Of a DNA stretch of 64,000 nt, positions 39,701-46,942 are shown one piece after another. The stretch's first letter is position 1; every line of letters starts with the position of its first letter. The translations under genes were made by a program, and so were the position numbers. The notes beneath the pieces were generated by a model. It was not told the origin of the DNA. It saw nothing but the letters and a program-made list of their open reading frames with translations, and did not search any database. Source of the DNA: Valencia hispanica (taxonomy: Eukaryota > Chordata > Actinopteri > Cyprinodontiformes > Valenciidae); assembly GCA_963556495.2 (NCBI GenBank), contig OY747713.1:31657461-31721460 (forward strand). Reading direction: 5' to 3'.

Positions 39701-42700
39701 GGCAGCCACATGTTTTCATGTATGACGAAAAGCGATGCACAATAAGCCAGCCACCTTAAAAAAAGGCATATCTGTTAAAGTTTAAATAAAACATGGCTTG
39801 AACTCATTTATCAAAATCTACTTTAGCTCCTAGTAGCGTACCTTTATTTAATTAATCAGAGAAATATTTTCTTGTTACTGCAAAAAGTAGTCAATCAACA
39901 TCAGTAGTCCAAATGTGAACAGTATGCATTGTCCTGTGATATGTGTTTATTGAACAAAGATACTCATAATAAGAAATTATATAATAAATATTTTTATCGT
40001 TAAGCTGTTATCCTGTTGAAAATTCTAATTTCCTACTTTCTTAATTTCACAGAAATTATTTTTTCTGTTTTTAAGCAATTTAACAATAACTTATAAAACA
40101 ATATATTTTATAGGGATTATTCAGCTATGTCAAAACATACAGACAATAAGCAAAAACACCAAATAAGAAATCTGAAATTGTATAGATGCTTGCAAAAGAG
40201 CTTTGAACTTCAATTTACTGTATTGGGATTTTAATTAGTAGATCATCACAACCAATGAATAACTATAAAGTGGACGAAACATGATACAAGGCTTTTAAAA
40301 CTTTGTACAATTAAAAAAAAGAATATCTGAAAAATGGGGCACACAATTTTATACAGCCCCCTTTATTCTGACCAAACTAATGCAACTAACTTCCATGAGA
40401 AGTTACCAAATTCATGAAAATAAGAGTCTATTTGTAATTTAATCTCAGTGTAAATCTAGCTGCTCTGTAAAAGCCTCAGGGGTTTGTTAAAATATTGGTG
40501 AACAAAAAGCATCATGAAGAACAAGGAAGGCAGCATGTAATTAGGATTTAATTAATCATTCTCTGTCTTAGTGAGTGCATCTAGGACAGTAGGTCATGTT
40601 AGAGAAAAGCAAAGCCTTCTGTATGTAAAGTTTTGATAGAAAAGTATCAGCGTGCTTAAACAGAAGTCCACCGAAAGATATCGACACTACGTACTTATAT
40701 GAAAACGCACGGACTGTCACTCTAATCAGAACTAGTACTGACCAGCTCTCCAGTAGCGGACATGGAGACTGAGCTCATGCCGTTTGAAGATAAACATTGA
40801 TTGCTAAATAGTATTTAAGGGTTTGCATTAGAAGAATTTGGGGAGGGTTTGAGTTATGGTACTGCTTTGGGTGCACTCTTGTCTTCCATATTGGCCAATA
40901 TGCTGTATTAAATATCAAAAATGCCCGAAGGACTTGGTTTAATCTTTGTTTAGGAAGAAGCTGTTTTTGCCACAACACAGGTTAAGGATAAAGGATGGAG
41001 AAGTTCAAATAAAGTAAAATCATAAAACAGTACCCATCCCAATAACATCTCACAGATCCCCATTCATTATCTGAAAATGGAAAGAGTATGGCACAACTGC
41101 AAACATATCAAGACATGGCTGTTCACTCAAACTCTCAGGTCAGGCAAGTAGAGTATTAGATCAGATAAACAGTAGACGCCAAAGGTAGCACTGGATGAGC
41201 TGCAGAGAAACACAGCTTAGATGGGGGAACATCTTAAAAGAAGAACTATATGCCTCCTCAAATCTGACCTTTATGGTAAAGTGGCAGAATCCATGCAAGG
41301 AACATGGCACACATGTGGAAAACGCTGTTCTACCAAGATGAGACGAAAGCTGAGTTTTCTGGCCCACATAGGAAATGCTTTGTGCGCCATAAAAATATAA
41401 ACACACATTATTACCCTGAACACACCTCCCCCACTGTGAAACAGGGTGGTGGCAGGACCATTCTTTGTGGATTGTTGTCTTCAGCAGGCACAAGAAAGCT
41501 GGTTAGAAATACTGGGAAGATGTACGGAACTAAATTCAGGATGGTCACAGATGAAAACCTGTTAGAGGCTGCAAATGTTCTGAGACTGGGACAGAGGTTC
41601 AATGCATAGTTTAGATTAAAGCACTGTTCGATCAAAGTCCAGTGAAAGGAGCTGTAGACAAATGCACACTACACTTCACAGATTTTGTTTGTAAAAATGT
41701 ATGAAAACAGTGTTCTATTTTCCTTTCACATTTAACAATTTTGTGCTAATTTGAGTTTGTTTACCAAATATAGTCCCATAAAATAGTTTAAAGTTTGTAA
41801 AATAATAAACTAAAAATTGAAAAAAATGTTAAAGGGGTAGGAATCCTTTTGTAAAGCATCCTATGTGTTGGTATTTTGTTGGTAGTGTTGATGTTTTAGG
41901 GACGTAATTTGTTATTTAATCAAACATTTCAAAGTTCTAAATACAAAAGTTTGATAGCTGTTAAATAACATTTTTGCTGATTTACTGGAAATAACTGTCT
42001 CATAGTGCAGCTCCACTGGCAGATATCTTCAACTTCTACAAAGAAAATATAACAGGCACATAAATAAATTTGAAATAAAACTATCTAAGCAATTTACTGA
42101 AAGGCAGCCTGACATGTGTCTGACAAAATGGGCAAGATGGGAACATGAGGATTCATGTTCAGTTGGATTCCCTGGCAGAAGCTAGTAAATGTGAAGTCCT
42201 ACTATGCTGATTAACTCTCGACATCAGCCTGTAGTGTGAGGGGAAGACAGCTTGTCCTGACAGGCTGTACTCACTTTTCGTCCAGTTCCTCTCTGGTGGC
42301 TTGGCACTGTCTCTGGACAAACTCATCAAACTCAGATGGTGGGAGAGGAAGGGTGGTAGAGTACAGGTCGGTGAGTTTCACAAATCTCAAGGATGAATAG
42401 CTGGAACAGCAAAAAAAAGTGCATTAGGTTTTGCATACATTTTTTTTAAAAATACACTTAAACTCCAAAAGGTTTTTTAAGATTTATAAATTACAGGAGA
42501 TTAAACAAGTCAATGAGCGCTCTTTATTTTTAGTCATTCTGACATCAAATTTTCACATCTTGGAATATGATCTATTTTTGTTATTTCTGGGCACTCGATA
42601 ATTAATAAGTCAGTTTGTATTCAAACTTAGACAGTTTATCATGCTTAAATTGCCACTTTTACAAGCTACAACTGCAACTTAATTTCCCTCTGGGATCAAT

Positions 42701-45546
42701 AAAGTATTTTTGAATTTGAATTTGAATTGAATTTGAAGTCAAAGAAAGCATTACACTTAATAAATAGACATTTTAATGCTGTAACAACTAGTCTCACCAT
42801 TAAATGAACAGTTTGCCATACATACCGGTCCATCCAGACTTGCTGTAGGAGGCCCATAATAGGCCACACAGTAAAGAGATGTTGGCTTTGCCACATGCTG
42901 GCTTCCCTGCTGCTAAATGCCCAGGGAACTGGTGCACGAATCACCCTCCTGGGGAAAGGTTTAGGAATGCTGGATATGGACAGTCGCTGGCACTCAGATG
43001 GGTCCATCAGAATGTAATCCACTAATGAAAAAGGTCATGTGTTTACTAAAATGATTTCAGAAAGTTATTTATCATTTATTGTTAATGCGTTTTCATTTGC
43101 ACATACAGATTACTTGGTCGGTCAGTTAGCCATGATTTAGTTGATTTTGGCTGAAACATACAGTGGCTCTCAAACGTCTACACACTTATTCAAAATATTT
43201 TTTGGGGGAATGTAACAAAAAGATGTCATGATAAAACATTCTGAAACATTTTCCACCTTAATACGGCATACATCTTGTAATATTCAAAATTAAAAATATA
43301 CAACTCTGTTGACAGAAACATTTTAAAATATCCTAAAAACTGCAACAATCTGGTGTGCACACTCTAATACTTGGTTAAACCACCTTTTGAAATACTTCTA
43401 GAAATTAATCTATTTCCAACAATTATAGAGAATCAAATGAACCAGAAATATGATTCTTCTACTTTTCTTAACATTGTCAATCTGCATTTTTAAATTAAGC
43501 AATATTTGGAAGGCAGGTTACAAAAGAACACAATAATGTAGTTATAAAAGACACCAATTAGAAAAAGATACAAAATAATATCCTCAGGAGGCTTAAAGGA
43601 GAGAATTTGGACAGAATATGTCTTCAAAACCTGATAGATTGGGGGGTGGGAAATTGGCAAAGAACAGAAAATATTCTAGTGAAGATATAGTCAAAGATAA
43701 CTTACAATGCACACATTTATTATTATCTAAAATATTACGTTGTTTTTCAGTTAAACTTTACAGGATTTTACAAGTGGACGACATTTTGGAATGCTTAATC
43801 CGTGTTTCCAATTTCTTTGTTACAAAAACCCAAGATTTTAACAGGGAAATAAATACTTTTCATATCCACTGTAAATACTAACTGTTTTACCTATGCTCTT
43901 CCTGAGGCTGAAATAATAATCTTCTTTGACCTCCTCTGTCAAGTCCTCCCTCAAAGTTTGGAGGTGTTTCCTACCCTCCTCTGGCTCAGGAGGCAGCAGG
44001 CTCATGATGTTAACCATCACCTGGTGTGTGTAGGGGGCCAGCATGTGAAAGGGGACACTAGTGTTGATGTAGTATGTATACCTCTGTGTGAGAAAAGTTA
44101 AGTTTACCAGTCAACTCAAATGTTACACAGGGGCCGATCTCTTCAGTTTACAAGTCTGTGAATTATTTTACTGCTCCTCACCTCCAGGTCTCTTTCACTG
44201 GGTTCATTCTGAATTACCCTGATCATCTCCTCCTGTCTATGCATGATGACACACTGCTCAGTAGGACTCATAGGCCGGCTTCTGGGTATTTCTAGCTTTC
44301 TTCTCTTGTGTTTTGACTGACCGGGGGTTGAGGTGTGACAGGGTGGCTTCCTGTAAAAAAAAGTTAGAATCACACACATAAAATTCTTCAAATTCAAGAA
44401 TACAGCACACATTGAACTTTTTTTGCATTGTGTGTGGAGGGTACTAATACAGTCTCTTTGGTGCAGTTGGTCGCCCATGTTCAGTTGGAATAAAAGCTAA
44501 CAGGCTCATTAAGAAAGAAAAAAATCTCATCTGGTAGATTTTCAAGTCACTCTTTAGGAATGTGCACAACATTTATCACAAAAGAAATGAAAGATCGTTG
44601 CAATCTTAAATCTACATTTGTAAAGATACAAGGTCCAGCTGCTTTTGCCAAGGACGCTCGTAATGGACATTGTCTGTGGGGGAGTTTATTAATCTTCAAA
44701 TACTGCGCCCTGGAACTGTAGTTGTTTCCGATAGACTCGCTGGGAGTTCTGTGGTGCCGTTGTTCTTTAAATGGAACAGCCAGAGTGCATGCGTTGGTCT
44801 GAATGATGGGTGGGTAGTGACTGTGCCTTAGTACCACCTGAATAAAAACAGTGCAGAACAATGGTTCATATATTGTGGTACAGAACCAACCTGTAGAAAA
44901 AACTAAACTTGTTAACATGTAAAACTGTGTTTGACATTCTTACTTGATATAAATCTGATGGCTCAGCAACACACTTTTCAGGCAGGGGAGGGGGAAAAGA
45001 GCATCCTGTGGTGTGGCCCATATTGTAGAGGGAGTCATCATCCATCTGTGGGGGATCAGGAAAAAAGAAAAAAAGATATATTTTCATGGTAACCATAGTT
45101 AGAAATGTGTAATACAAACAATAGAAGTATGTAAAATGGTAAAGTTTCTTGCAGAAATATTCAAATTCAATTCAAAAATACTTTATTGATCCCAGAGGGA
45201 AATTAAGTGTTGGTAAAGCTCATTTAATTTATTCTTTAAGGAGACCGTGATAGAAAGAAGTTTGAGATTTCAACGTGAAAACGTGAAAAAGTTCAATTAA
45301 GACATATGAATTCAACTTAGGCATATTATTTTTCTGCAACAGATAGGATTTACGCCGTAAACTTTAGATAACCATGACAGCAAGAGTTGTTTCCTCAAAT
45401 ATTTATAATTCTCACCGAATGTGGAGCCCCTACCAATAACCTGCTATTAATATCGGCTCTTCGTGTAATAAAATAAACGAAACATGATGTGAAAAAAGTC
45501 CGCAAAAAAAAGAGAGTCAAAAACGTACCTGCTTAAGTCGCTCCAT
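14959..45546 (-). CDS. dnah3: dnah3, axonemal dynein heavy chain 3 (complete, 61 coding exons)
   Basis: Motor subunit of an axonemal inner-arm dynein; it hydrolyses ATP to slide doublet microtubules in motile cilia and sperm flagella. All 61 coding exons join in phase with GT-AG borders except one GC donor, giving about 4,005 residues (human DNAH3 is about 4,116). The order is N-terminal tail, linker, AAA1-AAA4, stalk with microtubule-binding domain, AAA5-AAA6 and C-terminal domain. P-loops are GPAGTGKT (AAA1), GDPLGGKT (AAA2), GPTGTGKS (AAA3) and GVGGSGRQS (AAA4). DNAH3 rather than DNAH7 or DNAH12 is chosen because the divergent N terminus ([20 protein letters not shown]) and the C terminus ([18 protein letters not shown]) follow DNAH3. 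The start is ATG at 45,546, six codons before the first intron. Exon 3's 3' end is the only unresolved border. The upstream RFX and forkhead motifs fit a cilia gene. Confidence 0.93.
15648..16653 (+). mobile_element. Degenerate Tc1-like element in a dnah3 intron
   Basis: Tc1-type ends: left 'cattgccaaagtattcattc' after a TA, right 'ggatacttttgtaagacatt' before TA. The interior holds a broken transposase DNA-binding region ([19 protein letters not shown] at about 15,935-15,990). Frames are destroyed. Confidence 0.7.
17621..17943 (+). repeat. tRNA-derived SINE in a dnah3 intron
   Basis: The head has a polymerase III A-box-like 'ggctcaggtggtagg' and a B-box-like 'agttcaaaaccc' at 17,675-17,690, followed by 'ccttgggcaagacactttag' and a tail 'aaatgcaggccatttta'. 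The rest of this intron (17,113-18,337) shows nothing else. Confidence 0.65.
20115..21699 (+). mobile_element. Full-length Tc1-like transposon in dnah3 intron 52
   Basis: A 1,585-bp element with inverted terminal repeats: left starts 'cagtggcttgcaaagtattt' after TA, and the right end is its complement ('aatacttttgcaagccattg'). This is a common teleost Tc1/mariner family. The right TA target has merged into a TA microsatellite. It lies on the plus strand, opposite to dnah3, and is removed with the intron. Confidence 0.92.
20483..21480 (+). pseudogene. Tc1-like transposase, inactivated
   Basis: Tc1/mariner transposase (paired-like DNA-binding region plus DDE domain) broken into three frames. 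The N-terminal part reads [19 protein letters not shown] from 20,483 and is intact to about 20,850, where one base is missing. A deletion just after the first catalytic aspartate (WSDET) shifts the frame again near 20,945. The third part, from 21,096, keeps QQDND and the acidic residue in PDLNPFENL (an I-to-F change beside the glutamate). All three DDE residues are still visible but not in one frame, so no active enzyme is made. Confidence 0.9.
21702..21737. repeat. (TA)n microsatellite
   Basis: About 17 TA units directly at the right end of the Tc1-like element, likely expanded from its TA target duplication. It lies 48 bases from the exon 52 donor. Confidence 0.95.
23499..25053 (-). other. 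dnah3: dnah3 exons 48-51: stalk and microtubule-binding domain
   Basis: Exons: 24837-25053, 24453-24635, 24139-24337, 23499-24012. The charged, heptad-like segments in exons 49 and 50, and again in the second half of exon 51, form the antiparallel coiled-coil stalk. Between them, exon 51 encodes the small microtubule-binding head (region around [17 protein letters not shown] and [18 protein letters not shown], about residues 2,730-2,790). Confidence 0.92.
24779..24818. repeat. (GACT)n microsatellite
   Basis: Slightly imperfect tetranucleotide repeat in a dnah3 intron, about 20 bases from the exon 48 donor at 24,836. Confidence 0.9.
26535..27245 (+). mobile_element. Degenerate Tc1-like element in a dnah3 intron
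   Basis: Left end 'cataaaagtatttacttacc' followed by 'ccttgaacattttcccattt'; right end 'aatacttttgcaaggcactg' before TA. The interior retains only scraps of transposase. Confidence 0.75.
28195..28690 (-). repeat. Interspersed repeat fragment in dnah3 intron 40
   Basis: Phrases such as 'cattattctggaccaactga' and 'attacagtaatcaagaca' match the antisense of a repeat often seen in teleost introns, probably LINE-derived. Ends are approximate. Confidence 0.45.
31625..32073 (-). mobile_element. AT-rich MITE-like element in dnah3 intron 28
   Basis: The right end, read on the minus strand, starts 'agggttgtgtattggcaaga' and continues with 'gatacgat'-type repeats around 31,985-32,045. This is a teleost non-autonomous DNA transposon signature. 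The left end is poorly defined. Confidence 0.45.
33690..34060 (-). pseudogene. LINE reverse-transcriptase C-terminal fragment in dnah3 intron 24
   Basis: On the minus strand the translation includes [20 protein letters not shown] and [12 protein letters not shown]. This matches the conserved end of a teleost non-LTR retrotransposon ORF2, whose usual text is VEPLLLHIERSQLRWF and TGRRPRGRPRT. It is a short, 5'-truncated, frame-damaged copy. The left part of the same intron (32,937-33,690) shows nothing I recognise. Confidence 0.7.
37226..37297. repeat. (GGAT)n microsatellite
   Basis: About 18 tetranucleotide units in the dnah3 intron between exons 14 and 15, ending about 10 bases from the exon 14 donor. 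Confidence 0.95.
38099..38680 (+). mobile_element. Non-autonomous DNA transposon relic in dnah3 intron 11
   Basis: Starts 'acagtgttgtaaaaaactat' and carries 'tgtttcagatcaaactaatt' and 'agacaaagttaacttcagta', typical of a widespread teleost non-autonomous element. No frame survives. The right end is not clear. Confidence 0.55.
40180..41865 (+). mobile_element. Degenerate Tc1-like element in dnah3 intron 7
   Basis: Near full length. Left end 'gcttgcaaaagagctttgaa', right end 'aggaatccttttgtaaagca'. Transposase remnants include [16 protein letters not shown] at 41,307-41,355 and the block for [20 protein letters not shown] near 41,515-41,570. It is older than the copy at 20,115 by its many stops. 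Confidence 0.75.
42660..42735 (+). repeat. LINE 3' tail
   Basis: The phrase 'ccctctgggatcaataaagt' followed by a (TTGAAT)-like tail is the standard 3' end of a teleost non-LTR retrotransposon; only the last ~75 bases are present. Confidence 0.6.
43161..43870 (+). mobile_element. Tc1-like element of a second family, degraded
   Basis: Left end 'cagtggctctcaaacgtcta' directly after TA resembles a different Tc1 family from the copy at 20,115. 'cattttccaccttaatacgg' and 'tgtgcacactctaatacttg' follow. The right end is decayed. Confidence 0.6.
45155..45210 (-). repeat. LINE 3' tail, inverted
   Basis: Complement of the tail seen at 42,660-42,735 ('aaaatactttattgatccca'), in dnah3 intron 1. Confidence 0.6.
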
Positions 45547-45691
45547 CTTGTTCAGCTTCAACAAATCTAATGAGTTTTTTTTTTTTTTAATGACAACGTT
45601 AGATCAAGAATCCACATAACGTCAGACCAGTAATCGTAAGCGGTTGGCTACTTCCGTGTGCTGCATCGTTCAACTGGCAGCTTTTCTGACT

Positions 45692-45698
45692 GTAAACA
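45692..45698 (+). promoter_or_regulatory. Forkhead motif upstream of dnah3
   Basis: GTAAACA, the core bound by FOX factors including FOXJ1, the master regulator of motile cilia genes. It lies about 150 bases upstream of the dnah3 ATG. Confidence 0.4.
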
Positions 45699-45823
45699 AG
45701 TAGATGTAGAATAATGTCCTATTAAAAAAAATTATGTAGTCACCTGCTAAACACCGGAATATATCAGTGCGGTGACAGTTTTTCTTCTGAAAACTTTAAC
45801 CCGGGAAGTACCATCACGTTGCT

Positions 45824-45830
45824 GTAAACA
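45824..45830 (+). promoter_or_regulatory. Second forkhead motif upstream of dnah3
   Basis: GTAAACA again, 29 bases from the RFX X-box at 45,859. Confidence 0.4.
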
Positions 45831-45858
45831 GAAACACTGGTTGGTTTCATGGACTATC

Positions 45859-45872
45859 GTCTCCATGGCAAC
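45859..45872 (+). promoter_or_regulatory. RFX X-box upstream of dnah3
   Basis: GTCTCCATGGCAAC, an imperfect palindrome with one perfect RFX half-site (GGCAAC) and one near-perfect half-site. RFX factors activate cilia genes through this motif. It lies 313 bases upstream of the dnah3 ATG and about 1.07 kb upstream of the dazl ATG. Confidence 0.6.
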
Positions 45873-46161
45873 ATCAATTACCATTTTCTTCCATAAAAGG
45901 ACAATAGGCTAAACACAGCTCACGCGCCTGCTAAAACATGTACAGTGTGAGAGTCAGCCGAACTTGTTTCTAAACAGCTAACTTTTTGTCTTTACCGGTG
46001 TGCTTTTCATATTTTCTAAATATAAGTAAAAATGGTTTATTTAAAAATATTTGCCTATGTAAACGTGCATGATTTAGCCTACTTGAGATTCGGGCTTACT
46101 TTAAACCTTTTAATTGCTTGTAAAAATTAAATCTACCAACGGGGGAATATGTTGGGAATGT

Positions 46162-46227
46162 GTGACCCTATACTACGATCTATCAATCATGAGACAAGTG
46201 ACTCTATCAATCGTAGCATAGGGTCAC
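46162..46227. repeat. Short inverted repeat between dnah3 and dazl
   Basis: Arms 46,162-46,179 and 46,210-46,227 (18 bases, one mismatch; GTGACCCTATxCTACGAT) around a 30-base centre. Confidence 0.9.
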
Positions 46228-46318
46228 TTTCTCACCCGGTTTTAAGAATAAAGTTGTTTACAAATCAAATAATGTTGAGGTTAAACACGGAAATTCTGAT
46301 TTAAGGGGGGGGAGTTAA

Positions 46319-46514
46319 GTATGGTATTTCATAAATAATTTTCAAATGACTAGAATTACTTTGAAATGTAAGATTAATCTGAATCATTAATTGTGGATGT
46401 ACATTTTAAAGCACCTTTTAAAAATGTACATCCACAATTATTGCTTCAGATTAATCTTACATTTCAAAGTAATTCTAGTCATTTGAAAATTATTTATGAA
46501 ATAGCCTACCATAC
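46319..46514. repeat. 196-bp foldback element between dnah3 and dazl
   Basis: Left arm 46,319-46,410 and right arm 46,416-46,514 are reverse complements over about 92 positions, with a 4-base insertion in the right arm and a few mismatches. The loop is only about 5 bases. Both outer ends read GTATGGTA inward. It resembles a foldback MITE, but I do not recognise the family and see no clear target duplication. Confidence 0.85.
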
Positions 46515-46821
46515 ATACCATGTTTTGCCTGTTAAAAACATTCATATTTCTGTCTTAAAAAGCTTTTAAAGAAAATTATTTATAAATATAATTTAAAATA
46601 ATTATAAATGTCCAATGTAAAATTTTAATTCCCAGTTGTTTTTATTTGTTTATTGTAAGAGATCATAAATTTATATCACATTTCCCAGACAAAGTTTACT
46701 TTTTTTTTCAGCAGCTAGATCCCTGGAATTATTTATTAATGTAGGCTATTTAGTTTGCAACAGATTCCTAAAAATTAAATAGCTACGTTTAAACTTATTT
46801 AGCCTATTGATGTTAGCAAGT

Positions 46822-46833
46822 TGAGTCACGTGA
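46822..46833. promoter_or_regulatory. Overlapping AP-1 site and E-box upstream of dazl
   Basis: TGAGTCA (46,822-46,828) overlaps the palindrome TCACGTGA (46,826-46,833), about 110 bases before the dazl ATG. The sequence is clear; its use is not shown. Confidence 0.4.
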
Positions 46834-46942
46834 TGAGCCTTGGGTGTGGTTTTGTCTTAGTGCAGTAGCTGTTGAGGCAGGACGCAACAGGTTGTAGGCT
46901 TGAGAGTCAACCTAAATTATTGGTTTTTTTATTGTTTTAGAC

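Larger units (their letters stand above)
39559..45546 (-). other. dnah3: dnah3 exons 1-8: N-terminal tail
   Basis: Exons: 45529-45546, 45044... see below; exact borders are 45529-45546 (MERLKQ), 44944-45045, 44704-44837 (3' border uncertain, 44656 is the other in-phase donor), 44182-44350, 43891-44083, 42826-43021, 42275-42400, 39559-39754. These encode the tail that docks the heavy chain to intermediate and light chains and to the doublet. Landmarks are SRPMSPTEQ in exon 4, DYILMDPSE and [10 protein letters not shown] in exon 6. Exon 2 also begins with ATG, so initiation there would remove only six residues. Confidence 0.85.

Noticed and set aside
41304..41609. Possible gene in dnah3 intron 7
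   Set aside because: The translation is a piece of Tc1-like transposase with stops before and after.
14959..45546. dnah7 or dnah12 as the identity of the dynein
   Set aside because: These close paralogs share the motor core, but the N-terminal and C-terminal segments follow DNAH3.
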